NCBI GenBank assembly: GCA_934700385.1
Contig: CAKUXO010000009.1
Location: 1-64,000 of the forward strand
Length of the DNA stretch: 64,000 nucleotides
Reading direction: 5' to 3'
Source: an uncultured Candidatus Melainabacteria bacterium
GTDB taxonomy: Bacteria; Cyanobacteriota; Vampirovibrionia; Gastranaerophilales; Gastranaerophilaceae
The notes below the pieces were generated by a model that did no database searches, was not told the DNA's origin, and worked only from the letters and a program-made list of their open reading frames with translations. Shown here piece by piece: positions 49,679 through 58,963 of this stretch. Both the position numbers and the translations under genes were made by a program. Position 1 is the first letter of the stretch. Each line of letters begins with the position of its first letter.

Positions 49679-51838
49679 TTAGTGGCAACAACCGTGGCAA
49701 GCACCGCAAACACAGCCGCCAAGTTTATCTAGCGCTTCTTCTAAACGAACTTTAATACGTCCGTCAACAGCGATACCTTCACCGGTTTTTTCAGAAATTA
49801 ACAATGGGTTGATGTCTAATTCATCAATAAATGGATAATCAGAAACTAATTGAGAAAGTCTTAATAATGTTTCTTGAATTTGATCCATTTGAGCAGGAGT
49901 TGTGCCTCTTGCGCCTTCAAGAAGTTTATATGCTTTAACTGATTTAATCATTTCAGAAGCGTCAACATCAGTTAATGGTGCAATTCTGAATGTTACGTCT
50001 TTCATAACTTCGATGAATACACCACCTAAACCAAACATCATCATTGGACCATATTGTGGGTCAGTTGCAATACCGCAAACCATTTCACGGTTGCCTTTAA
50101 CCATTTCTTGAATGATTACACCTTCAAGACCATCAATTAAACCTTTTTCAGTTAATTTAGCGATTAAATCGTTGTATTCACATCTTAATTGTTCTTCAGA
50201 TTGAATATTAACTCTTACACCGCCAACATCTGTTTTATGAGATGTTGTTTTTGAAGTCATTTTCATAACAACTGGATATCCGATTTTGTTACCAACTTCA
50301 ACAACTTCATCTATATTTGTTGCAAAACCTGATTTACAAACTCTGATACCGTAAGCATCTAATACATCAATTGATTCACGAGTTGTTAATTGGGCTCTGC
50401 CTTCTGAAATTGATTGTTTGATAATTGCTTCAGCTTTTGCTCTATCAACATCAAATGATGGAATTGAACCAACTGGGCGTTGTTGCCATAATCTTTGTTG
50501 ATTTAATCTGTTAAAGCCGTCTGCTGCTTCTTCAGCATACATAAAGAATGGCATATTAACATCCATTTCAGAAAGTTTTGTGAAGAATTCAGATTTTGTC
50601 ATAAATACACCAACGATTGGTTTTGATGGGTTTTTAGCTTTAATTTCCATAATAGCTTTTGCTACATCGATATCTTTTAAGCCTAAGAATGGTAAGTAAA
50701 TAACCATAATCATATCAACATTATCATCAGCAATAACTGTTTCAAGAGTTTGTTTATAGTGTTCGATTGGCGCTGAAGCAATCATATCGATTGGGTTTTT
50801 AACTGAGGCTGCTGATGGTAAGAAACTTCTAAGTTTTTCTTTTGTTTCATCAGTAATTTTAGCCATTTGCATACCATATTCGCAAACTGCGTCAGTTGCC
50901 ATAATTCCAGGGCCACCAGAGTTTGTGATAATTGCAACTCTATCTCCTTTTGGAATTGGGCAAGTTGCAAACATTTTTGCTGTTGCAAAAAGATTTTTTA
51001 AAGAATATTCTCTGATTACACCTGATTGATTTAATAGTGCATTAGCTGCTTTATCAGCCCCTGCTAATGAACCGGTGTGAGATGAAGCTGCTGAAGCACC
51101 AGCTGCTGAACGACCAGCTTTTAGAGCAAGGATTGGTTTTTTCTTAGAAATTCTTGAAGCAAGTTTTCTAAAGTTTGCTGGATTTTGGATTGATTCCATA
51201 TAAAGAAGAATTTGTTCAACATCTTCTTCGTTTTCCCAGTATTCTAAAGCAGTTTCAGCGTTTACATCTGCTTGGTTACCGATTGAAATAAATTGAGCAA
51301 AACCAAGGTTTAAGTCTTTTAAAATATTTAAAATACCGCCACCAAGAGCGCCTGATTGAGAAACAAAACCGATGTTACCACGTTCAGGTAAGGATTCAGC
51401 AAAACATCCATCCATTCTGATATCAGGGTGAGTATTAACAACACCAAGGCAATTAGGACCTACACATCTCATACCATATTCACGAACTTTTGCAAGAAGT
51501 TGTTTTTCAACTTCAGCACCTTCTTTACCTGTTTCTTTAAAGCCCGCTGTAATAATGCAAAGACCTTTAATGCCTTTTTCGTGACATTGATCAATTGTTG
51601 ATAAAACAAATTTTGCATTAACAACAATAATAGCTAAATCAACTTCATCAGGAATTTCATTAACGTTAGTGTAGGCTTGTAAACCTTCAATAATGCCGCC
51701 CTTTGGGTTTACAGGATATATTTTACCATTGAATTTATATTCTTGTAATCTTTTCATAATATCAGAACCGATTGTGTGTTCTTTTGTAGAAGCACCAATA
51801 ACAGCTATAGATTTTGGTTTCATAATTTTGCTTAGCAT
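49679..51838 (-). CDS. Acetate-CoA ligase (ADP-forming), fused alpha-beta type, with Cys-rich tail
   Basis: This enzyme makes ATP from acyl-CoA (usually acetyl-CoA) and ADP, an energy step in fermenters. The 719-residue protein has the CoA-binding domain (SIAVIGASTKEHTIGSDIMK, core IAVIGASTKEHTIG), the succinyl-CoA ligase-like domain with the phosphorylated His254 in SSHTGSLAG, and a C-terminal ATP-grasp domain (GYPVVMKMTSKTTSHKTDVGGV, core VMKMTSKTTSHKTDVGG). The last 13 residues, GGCVCGACHGCCH, are rich in Cys and His and could bind metal. The Shine-Dalgarno is AAAGGAT. It lies 20 bases after a radical SAM gene. Confidence 0.93.
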   Translation of the reverse strand: MLSKIMKPKSIAVIGASTKEHTIGSDIMKRLQEYKFNGKIYPVNPKGGIIEGLQAYTNVNEIPDEVDLAIIVVNAKFVLSTIDQCHEKGIKGLCIITAGFKETGKEGAEVEKQLLAKVREYGMRCVGPNCLGVVNTHPDIRMDGCFAESLPERGNIGFVSQSGALGGGILNILKDLNLGFAQFISIGNQADVNAETALEYWENEEDVEQILLYMESIQNPANFRKLASRISKKKPILALKAGRSAAGASAASSHTGSLAGADKAANALLNQSGVIREYSLKNLFATAKMFATCPIPKGDRVAIITNSGGPGIMATDAVCEYGMQMAKITDETKEKLRSFLPSAASVKNPIDMIASAPIEHYKQTLETVIADDNVDMIMVIYLPFLGLKDIDVAKAIMEIKAKNPSKPIVGVFMTKSEFFTKLSEMDVNMPFFMYAEEAADGFNRLNQQRLWQQRPVGSIPSFDVDRAKAEAIIKQSISEGRAQLTTRESIDVLDAYGIRVCKSGFATNIDEVVEVGNKIGYPVVMKMTSKTTSHKTDVGGVRVNIQSEEQLRCEYNDLIAKLTEKGLIDGLEGVIIQEMVKGNREMVCGIATDPQYGPMMMFGLGGVFIEVMKDVTFRIAPLTDVDASEMIKSVKAYKLLEGARGTTPAQMDQIQETLLRLSQLVSDYPFIDELDINPLLISEKTGEGIAVDGRIKVRLEEALDKLGGCVCGACHGCCH

Positions 51839-51858
51839 ATTATTTATCCTTTCTAAAT

Positions 51859-52494
51859 TTAATAACCATTTGGAATGAAATCTCTAGCACGGAATTTTGC
51901 ACCTAGAGATTTAGTAATTAATTCACATCTATCCTTATCAACAGGATAATTTGGAACATTTACAACAACTGTTGCATAAGTTTTAATTTTTTCTTCAACG
52001 CACGCTCTAATAAATCTTTTAACTTCTTCATAAGCGTTTTCGATTTTTGGATTAGAAATTTTATTATAAATTTCTTCATTTTGAGCGTTTAAACTAATTG
52101 AAATTGTATCAATATAAGGTGCTAATAAAGCTGCCACATTTTTTTTATGAATAGCATTAGCATGACCATTAGTGTTAATCCTGATTTTTAAATCAGGATA
52201 GTTTTCTTTTAAATATTTAACAATTTCAAGTACTTCATTGATTTTAATCAATGGTTCGCCATATCCACAAAAAACAATTTCATCTTGCTTTAAAATTGCT
52301 TTTTTGTTTTCTTCAATTTGATTTATGACATCAAGTGCAGTGATATCATCTTTATCCATCCAAAGATTAGCCCCTTGAACATCGTCTTTTTGATCTCTCA
52401 CGCAAAAAACACATGCATTAGTGCATGCGTTTGTCATATTAATATATGGCTTTTCGTCTAAAAAATATAATAGATTTTCTTTATTTTGAACCAT
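51859..52494 (-). CDS. Radical SAM protein, TatD-associated type
   Basis: A 211-residue radical SAM enzyme. The cluster motif is CTNACVFC, in YINMTNACTNACVFCVRDQKD (core NACTNACVFCVR), and FCGYGEPLIKINEVLEI, IRINTNGHANAI and IDTISISLNAQNEEIYNKI (core SISLNAQNEEIY) fit the family that is linked to TatD nuclease genes. Here no tatD is adjacent. Its substrate is unknown. The start has no clear Shine-Dalgarno; TTGAGT and CAATAT boxes with a 17-base spacer lie just upstream. Confidence 0.88.
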   Translation of the reverse strand: MVQNKENLLYFLDEKPYINMTNACTNACVFCVRDQKDDVQGANLWMDKDDITALDVINQIEENKKAILKQDEIVFCGYGEPLIKINEVLEIVKYLKENYPDLKIRINTNGHANAIHKKNVAALLAPYIDTISISLNAQNEEIYNKISNPKIENAYEEVKRFIRACVEEKIKTYATVVVNVPNYPVDKDRCELITKSLGAKFRARDFIPNGY

Positions 52495-52554
52495 AATACC
52501 CTATATATTGTCCTTAATTCAATTCTAACTCAACAATATTTTAAAACAATGTTT

Positions 52555-52594
52555 TTTTAAAAAAAGTGAAAGACTTTTACATCTTTCACTTTTA
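52555..52594 (-). terminator. gltX terminator
   Basis: On the minus strand AAAAGTGAAAGA pairs with TCTTTCACTTTT around an eight-base loop, followed by a T run. Confidence 0.9.
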
Positions 52595-52598
52595 ATTT

Positions 52599-54038
52599 TT
52601 ATAAACAAGCTTTAATTCTTTCTTCTACTTCTTCTTTACCTAGAATTAAAAGAGTTTCAACCATATCAGCCCCACGAGTTCTACCTGTTGTAGCTGCTCT
52701 TAGCGCCCACATAGTTTCTTTTGGTTTATAGCCAAATTTTTCTTTAAAATATGCTCTTAATTCACCTAGTTTATCATGAACATCATCATGGTTATTAAAG
52801 TCATAACCTTTTAAATCTTCAAGAAATTTAGGAAGAACATTTTTTGCCACTTCGCCATCAAGAATTTCTTTAACTTCTGTATAATCAGGTTTTTCAAAGA
52901 AATATTTTGTATCAAAAACTAAGTCTTTTAATAGTGTAATTGGTTCTCTTGTAGCTGCAATTATTCTTTCAAGTTTTTCTCTTGAATATTTATTTGTGTC
53001 ATACATATTTAAAAATGGAAGTGCTAAATCAGTTAATTTAGAAATATCCATGTGTTTGATATATTGACCATTCATCCAGTTCAATTTTTCATATTCAAAA
53101 ATTGAATTTGAACTTGAAATTTCATTAATTCTAAAATCTGCAGCAATTTCATCTACATTTTTAATTTCAACACCATCAGATGGCGCCCAGCCTAATAAAG
53201 CAACGAAATTTAACAACGCTTCTGTTAAATAACCTTCTTTAATAAAATCTGAAACAGCTGTTGCACCATGACGTTTTGAAAGTTTACTTCTATCAGGTGC
53301 TAAAATCATACCTAAATGACCAAACTTAGGAACTTTTGCGCCAAGTGCTTCGTAAATTAAAATTTGTTTTGGAGTATTTGAAATATGGTCTTCTCCACGA
53401 ATTACATGAGAAATTTTCATAAGCATGTCATCAATTACAACAGCAAAGTTATAAGTAGGAGTGCCATTTGATTTCATAATCGCAAAATCGCCGATTAAAC
53501 TTGTATCAAATTTTAATTCACCTTTAACAAGGTCATTGAAAACAAGTTCTTTTGATTCAACCTTAAAGCGGATAGATGGCTTAATTCCTTTTGCTTTTAG
53601 CGCATCTTTTTCTTCTTTGGTTAAATTTAAGCATTTTCTAGAATATTTATAAGGAATTTTCTTTTCTTTTGCAATTTCATGCTCTTTATCAAGGTCCTCA
53701 TTAGAGCAAAAACATTCATAGGCATAACCTTTATCGATAAGCATTTGAGCATATTTTGGATAAATGTCAAATCTTTCAGATTGTTTATATGGTCCATAAG
53801 CACCACCAACATCAGGACCTTCATCCCAATTTAAGCCAAGTGCTTTTAAGCTATCAAAAATATTTTGTTTAAAAGCTTCAGAACTTCTATCTAAATCAGT
53901 GTCTTCAATTCTTAAAACATATTCGCCACCCATTTTTTTAGCAAAAAGATAGTTGAATAATGCAGTTCTTGCTGTTCCTATATGCAAATTGCCCGATGGA
54001 GATGGTGCAATTCTAACTCTTACTTTTTCTTCACTCAT
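52599..54038 (-). CDS. gltX: Glutamate-tRNA ligase
   Basis: A class I aminoacyl-tRNA synthetase that charges tRNA-Glu (and perhaps tRNA-Gln in organisms with GatCAB). The 479-residue protein has the HIGH-type motif SGNLHIGTARTALFNYLFAK (core HIGTARTALFN), LRIEDTDLDRSSEAF and the KMSKS-type motif SKLSKRHGATAV. The C-terminal helical anticodon domain follows. AAGGAAG lies before the ATG. It is divergent from hom with a 77-base gap. Confidence 0.97.
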   Translation of the reverse strand: MSEEKVRVRIAPSPSGNLHIGTARTALFNYLFAKKMGGEYVLRIEDTDLDRSSEAFKQNIFDSLKALGLNWDEGPDVGGAYGPYKQSERFDIYPKYAQMLIDKGYAYECFCSNEDLDKEHEIAKEKKIPYKYSRKCLNLTKEEKDALKAKGIKPSIRFKVESKELVFNDLVKGELKFDTSLIGDFAIMKSNGTPTYNFAVVIDDMLMKISHVIRGEDHISNTPKQILIYEALGAKVPKFGHLGMILAPDRSKLSKRHGATAVSDFIKEGYLTEALLNFVALLGWAPSDGVEIKNVDEIAADFRINEISSSNSIFEYEKLNWMNGQYIKHMDISKLTDLALPFLNMYDTNKYSREKLERIIAATREPITLLKDLVFDTKYFFEKPDYTEVKEILDGEVAKNVLPKFLEDLKGYDFNNHDDVHDKLGELRAYFKEKFGYKPKETMWALRAATTGRTRGADMVETLLILGKEEVEERIKACL

Positions 54039-54100
54039 AAAAACTTCCTTTTTTAAAAATTATGTTTTCTTTACAAATAATATACTACAAAAAAAATTTA

Positions 54101-54109
54101 TGTTATTAT
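54101..54109 (+). promoter_or_regulatory. Extended -10 promoter of the hom-thrC-leuS operon, predicted leaderless
   Basis: TGT-TATTAT (54101-54109), then six T to the ATG at 54116. No Shine-Dalgarno. Confidence 0.6.
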
Positions 54110-54115
54110 TTTTTT

Positions 54116-55375
54116 ATGGAAAATAAAATTAAAATCGGAATTATCGGTCTTGGAACCGTTGGGCAAGGAGTTGTCAAAGTTTTATCTAAATTTGATGACA
54201 TTGAAATTGTGGCTGCTGCCGTTAAAAACATCAACAAAAAAAGAGATGTCGAAGTTAAAAAAATAACAAACGACCCTTTTGATATCGTAAACGATGAAAA
54301 TATCGATATAGTTGTTGAAGTTGCAGGCGGAGTCAATATTAAAGACGCATTAATTTGCGCTATGAAAAACAAGAAACATATTGTTACGGCAAACAAAGAA
54401 CTTCTTGCTAAGCATGGCGCTGAAATTTGTGATTGCGCTCGAGAAAATAAAGTTGCAATTTTATATGAAGCAGCGGTTGCGGGCGGAATTCCTATCATTA
54501 TGCCAATTAAACAAAGCCTAAAAGCTAATGATTTCACTTCTGTTGCAGGTATTTTAAACGGAACAACAAATTACATTCTAACTAAAATGGAAGAAGAAAA
54601 TTTAAGCTATGACCAATGTTTAAAAAAAGCACAAGAACTTGGTTTCGCTGAAACCGACCCAACAAATGATGTTGAGGGTTTTGACGCCATGTTTAAAATC
54701 GCAATTCTAGCAAACATTGTTTTCAACAAAAGAATTGATGTTTCTAAAATTTATCACGAGGGAATTACTAAAATTTCTTCTCTTGATATTCAAATAGCTA
54801 ATGAATTAGGATATAAAATTAAACTTATTGCACAGGCTAAAAGCGTTGAAAATTCTGAAGATTTAGACATTCGTGTTCATCCTATGTTTGTTAAAAAAGA
54901 AAACGCTATTTCTGAAATTAAAAATGCAACAAATGCCGTTCAGCTTGAGGGTTTTCCTGTTGATAAAGTTATGTTTGTTGGCCCTGGGGCAGGAGAATTT
55001 CCTACTGCAAGCTCTGTTGTAGGTGATATTTTATCAATTAAATCAGACTTAAATCAAAATAAAGATAAAGTTCTTCCGATAACGATTTGTCATCATAAAG
55101 AATATGCTAATCAAATCGATATCAAAGAAACAACAAACTGTTATTATTTAAGAATTGAAGCCAAAAATAAACTCGGCATAATCGGCAAAATAGGCTGTGC
55201 TTGTGGAGAATTTGGCATTAATCTTTCTTCAATTGTTCAAAGAGGAACAAATGAAAACAACGCAACAATTCTTGTTTTAACTGAAAAGGCTAAAGAAGAT
55301 AACATTTTAAATATGATTAATTCACTTGAAGAAACTCAAGATATCAAAGTAGTAAATAAAATAAGGGTAATGTAG
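54116..55375 (+). CDS. hom: Homoserine dehydrogenase
   Basis: This enzyme reduces aspartate semialdehyde to homoserine on the way to threonine and methionine. The 419-residue protein starts MENKIKIGIIGLGTVGQGVV (Rossmann GLGTVGQG), has TANKELLAKHGAEI, the catalytic stretch YEAAVAGGIPIIMPIKQSL (core AAVAGGIPII), and AGILNGTTNYILTKME (core LNGTTNYIL). A C-terminal ACT domain from about residue 340 suggests feedback control by threonine. The longer frame from 54062 adds an unlikely N-terminus; the ATG at 54116 is six bases after a -10 box. It overlaps nothing and joins thrC directly. Confidence 0.96.
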   Translation: MENKIKIGIIGLGTVGQGVVKVLSKFDDIEIVAAAVKNINKKRDVEVKKITNDPFDIVNDENIDIVVEVAGGVNIKDALICAMKNKKHIVTANKELLAKHGAEICDCARENKVAILYEAAVAGGIPIIMPIKQSLKANDFTSVAGILNGTTNYILTKMEEENLSYDQCLKKAQELGFAETDPTNDVEGFDAMFKIAILANIVFNKRIDVSKIYHEGITKISSLDIQIANELGYKIKLIAQAKSVENSEDLDIRVHPMFVKKENAISEIKNATNAVQLEGFPVDKVMFVGPGAGEFPTASSVVGDILSIKSDLNQNKDKVLPITICHHKEYANQIDIKETTNCYYLRIEAKNKLGIIGKIGCACGEFGINLSSIVQRGTNENNATILVLTEKAKEDNILNMINSLEETQDIKVVNKIRVM

Positions 55376-56425
55376 ATGTACACTGGATTAATTGAAAAAT
55401 ATAGAAAATTTTTACCTGTTAGTGAAAACACTAAAATAATCTCACTTTGTGAGGGTAACACTCCTTTAATTAAAGCAGATAATTTTGCTCAAGCAATTGG
55501 TTTAAAAGCTGATATCTATTTAAAATACGAGGGTTTAAACCCAACAGGAAGTTTTAAAGATAGAGGCATGACAATGGCTGTTACAAAAGCTGTTGAAGAT
55601 GGCGCAACAGCTATCATTTGCGCTTCAACAGGTAACACATCAGCTTCTGCTGCGGCTTATGCTGCAAGAGCAAAAATTAAATGTTATGTTTTAATTCCAG
55701 ATGGACATATAGCCATGGGAAAATTATCTCAAGCTATGATGTATGGCGCAAAAGTAATTGCAATTAATGGAAATTTTGATGAAGCACTAAGCGCAGTTCG
55801 TGAAATTTCTTCAAAATATCCAATTACTCTTGTTAATTCTGTAAATCCATATAGAATTGAGGGGCAAAAAACTGGTGCTTTTGAAATTGTTGACGCATTA
55901 AATGATGCACCTGATTATCACTTTATCCCTGTAGGTAATGCTGGTAACATAACCGCATATTGGAAAGGCTATAAAGAATATTTTGAAAATAAATTATCAA
56001 CAAAATTACCTAAAATGATGGGTATTCAAGCAGCAGGGGCAGCGCCGATTGTTCTAGGGCATAAAGTTGAAAACCCTGAAACAATTGCAACCGCAATAAG
56101 AATAGGTAACCCTGCAAGCTGGAAATACGCCGAAGCTGCTAGAGATGAATCAAAAGGTACAATTGATATGGTTACTGATGAAGAAATCCTAGAAGCATAT
56201 AGACTTTTAGCTAGAACAGAGGGTGTTTTTGCTGAACCTGGGTCAATTGCTTCAATCGCAGGTTTAATTAAACTTAAAGACCAAGTTAAAGAGGGTTCAA
56301 AAGTTGTTTGTATTTTAACAGGAAACGGCTTAAAAGACCCAACAACCGCTATTGAACATTCAAGAGCAACTGTTCATAAAACAAGTTCAAAAATTGATGA
56401 TATTATAAAAATAATAAACGAATAG
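55376..56425 (+). CDS. thrC: Threonine synthase
   Basis: ThrC converts phosphohomoserine to threonine with PLP. The 349-residue length fits the short class. The PLP lysine is Lys61 in NPTGSFKDRGM; ASTGNTSASAAAYAARA (core STGNTSASAAA) is the phosphate region, and AGNITAYWKGYKEY is next to the active site. It starts directly after the hom stop. No thrB (homoserine kinase) is in this operon. Confidence 0.97.
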   Translation: MYTGLIEKYRKFLPVSENTKIISLCEGNTPLIKADNFAQAIGLKADIYLKYEGLNPTGSFKDRGMTMAVTKAVEDGATAIICASTGNTSASAAAYAARAKIKCYVLIPDGHIAMGKLSQAMMYGAKVIAINGNFDEALSAVREISSKYPITLVNSVNPYRIEGQKTGAFEIVDALNDAPDYHFIPVGNAGNITAYWKGYKEYFENKLSTKLPKMMGIQAAGAAPIVLGHKVENPETIATAIRIGNPASWKYAEAARDESKGTIDMVTDEEILEAYRLLARTEGVFAEPGSIASIAGLIKLKDQVKEGSKVVCILTGNGLKDPTTAIEHSRATVHKTSSKIDDIIKIINE

Positions 56426-56433
56426 GAATTATG

Positions 56434-58899
56434 ATGTTAGAAAAAGAGTATTATCCTCAACGTATTGAAAAAAAATGGTTTGATATTTGGGAAGAAACAA
56501 AACCCTATAAAGTTGACAATAACTCGCCAAAACCAAAATATTTTGCACTTTCAATGTTTCCATATCCATCTGGAAAACTTCACATGGGACACGTTAGAAA
56601 CTACACAATTACAGACGTAGTTGCAAGATTTAAAAGAGCGCAAGGATACAATGTTCTTCATCCAATGGGTTGGGATAGTTTTGGTTTACCTGCTGAAAAT
56701 GCCGCCATTCAACACGGTGCAAACCCTGAAACTTGGACTTTAGAAAACATTAAATATATGACCAAACAACTTAAAATGCTTGGTTTATCTGTTGATTGGG
56801 ATAGAGAAGTTACAACTTGTTTACCTGATTATTATAAATGGACTCAGTGGTTATTTTTACAACTTTATAAAAAAGGTTTAGCTTATAAAAAAACGGCACC
56901 TGTTAACTGGTGTGAACATTGTGCAACAGTTTTAGCTAATGAACAAGTAATAGACGGAAAATGCTGGCGCTGCGACAATGAAGTTACAAAGAAAAACCTT
57001 TCTCAATGGTTCTTAAAAATAACAGATTATTCTGAAGAACTTCTTAAAGACCTTGATTTACTTGATGGTTGGGGCGATAACGTTAAAACAATGCAATCTA
57101 ACTGGATTGGTAAATCAACAGGTGCTATTTTAAAATTTAAAGTTAAAGAAATAGAGGGGCTTGAAATACCTGTTTATACAACAAGAGCAGACACCGCTTA
57201 TGGTATTACATATTTAGTTGTGGCTCCTGAATATAAAGATATTGAAAAATTAACAACCCCTGAAAATCGTGAAGCAGTTAATCAATATCGTGAAAACGCT
57301 AAAAAATTATCTGAAATTGAAAGACTTTCAACAGAAAGAATTAAAACAGGTGTTCCTTTAGGAACACACATCATAAATCCTTTCACAGGCAGAGTTTGCC
57401 CTGTTTGGGTTGCTGATTATGCCCTTGTTGACTATGGAACAGGCGCAGTTATGGCTGTACCATATCATGATGAAAGAGATTTTGACTTTGCTAAAAAATA
57501 CAATCTTCCAATGATTCAAGTTATTGATGGCGAGGGTTTTGAAGAAGGTAAATGCTATATTGAAAAAGGCGTTTTAGTTAATAGTGACGAATTTAACGGC
57601 ATAAAAGCTCAAGAAGCTCGTGAAAAAATCACACAATACGCTAAAGATAAAGGTTTTGGAGAATTTAAAACCCAATACAGACTTCGTGACTGGTTAATTT
57701 CTCGTCAAAGATATTGGGGTGCACCAATTCCAATTGTATATTGCCCTAATTGCGGAGAAGTTGCAGTTGATGAAAAAGATTTACCGGTATTACTTCCAAA
57801 AGACGTTGATTTTACAGTAAAAGGTAAATCGCCAATCGAAACAAGTCCAACATTTAAAGAAACAATTTGTCCAAAATGTGGCGCAAAAGCTACAAGAGAT
57901 ACAGATACAATGGATACTTTCGTTTGTTCTAGTTGGTATTATCTTCGCTATTCTGACGCTAGAAACGATAAAGAATGTTTCAATCGTGATTTAGTAAATA
58001 AATGGCTGCCTGTTGATCAATACATTGGTGGTATTGAACACGCTATTTTACATTTACTTTATTCAAGATTTTTCACAAAAGCTCTAAGAGATTGTAAACT
58101 TTTAGATTTTGATGAGCCATTCAGCAACCTTTTAACTCAAGGTATGGTATTAAAAGACGGTTCTAAAATGTCTAAATCTAAGGGTAATACGGTTGACCCT
58201 GATGATATCTATAAAAATTATGGGGCAGATACAGCAAGATTGTTTATCTTATCAGATTCACCACCAGCTCGTGATTTTGATTGGACAGATGCTGGTGTAG
58301 AGGGCTGTTATAAGTTCATTTCAAGGGTTTATCGTCTATATTCAAAATATCAAGATAAAATCAAATTAGATTATAATTTTGATGTAAAAAATCTAAATAA
58401 AAAAGATGATGACTTTGTTAGAAATATTCATATAGCTATCAAAAAAATTACTCACGATATTCAAAACGAATTTCAATTTAACACAGTAATTTCAAGCTAT
58501 AGAGAACTTACAAACGCTATTTATGACTATAGTAAAGATGAAAACACAATTAATTATGATGTTTTAAGTTTTGGCTTATTAACATTATTAAAATTAATTT
58601 CACCTGTTTGTGTATTTATGAGTGAAGAAATTTATTCATCTCTTGGCGCAACTCAATCAATCCATGAAATTCCTTGGTGCGAATTTGATGAAAACCTTGC
58701 AAAAACTTCTTCAATTACTTTAATTGTTCAAGTTAACGGCAAAATTAAAGATAAAATTGAAGTTGAAGAAGGTTTAGATAAAAATAAACTTGAAGAAATT
58801 GCAAAGCAAGCGCCAAAAACAAAAGAATTTATTGATGGAAAAACAATTGTTAAAGTGATTGTTGTTCCAAATAAATTAGTTAATATCGTTGTAAAATAA
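56434..58899 (+). CDS. leuS: Leucine-tRNA ligase
   Basis: A class I synthetase with an editing domain. The 821-residue protein has the HIGH motif YPSGKLHMGHVRNYT, a Zn-site segment WCEHCATVLANEQVIDGKCWRC (core CEHC and CWRC), the CP1 editing domain with TRADTAYGITYLVVAPE (core TRADTAYG), VMAVPYHDERDFDFA and the KMSKS motif GSKMSKSKGNTVDPDD. There are two ATG codons in a row; 56434 is six bases after AGGA and is preferred to 56431. It ends a hom-thrC-leuS operon. Confidence 0.97.
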   Translation: MLEKEYYPQRIEKKWFDIWEETKPYKVDNNSPKPKYFALSMFPYPSGKLHMGHVRNYTITDVVARFKRAQGYNVLHPMGWDSFGLPAENAAIQHGANPETWTLENIKYMTKQLKMLGLSVDWDREVTTCLPDYYKWTQWLFLQLYKKGLAYKKTAPVNWCEHCATVLANEQVIDGKCWRCDNEVTKKNLSQWFLKITDYSEELLKDLDLLDGWGDNVKTMQSNWIGKSTGAILKFKVKEIEGLEIPVYTTRADTAYGITYLVVAPEYKDIEKLTTPENREAVNQYRENAKKLSEIERLSTERIKTGVPLGTHIINPFTGRVCPVWVADYALVDYGTGAVMAVPYHDERDFDFAKKYNLPMIQVIDGEGFEEGKCYIEKGVLVNSDEFNGIKAQEAREKITQYAKDKGFGEFKTQYRLRDWLISRQRYWGAPIPIVYCPNCGEVAVDEKDLPVLLPKDVDFTVKGKSPIETSPTFKETICPKCGAKATRDTDTMDTFVCSSWYYLRYSDARNDKECFNRDLVNKWLPVDQYIGGIEHAILHLLYSRFFTKALRDCKLLDFDEPFSNLLTQGMVLKDGSKMSKSKGNTVDPDDIYKNYGADTARLFILSDSPPARDFDWTDAGVEGCYKFISRVYRLYSKYQDKIKLDYNFDVKNLNKKDDDFVRNIHIAIKKITHDIQNEFQFNTVISSYRELTNAIYDYSKDENTINYDVLSFGLLTLLKLISPVCVFMSEEIYSSLGATQSIHEIPWCEFDENLAKTSSITLIVQVNGKIKDKIEVEEGLDKNKLEEIAKQAPKTKEFIDGKTIVKVIVVPNKLVNIVVK

Positions 58900-58915
58900 T
58901 TAGTTTAATTACAAT

Positions 58916-58950
58916 AAAATGCACCCCATTTAAAAGGGTGCATTTTTATA
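58916..58950 (+). terminator. leuS operon terminator
   Basis: AAAATGCACCC pairs with GGGTGCATTTT around a loop of eight bases, followed by T-rich sequence. Confidence 0.92.
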
Positions 58951-58963
58951 TATTAGCTTAATC

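Noticed and set aside
54106..54537. 143-codon minus-strand frame inside hom
   Set aside because: It is the shadow of the conserved hom N-terminal domain; the composition is that of a reverse-frame frame with many Ser, Ile and Leu.
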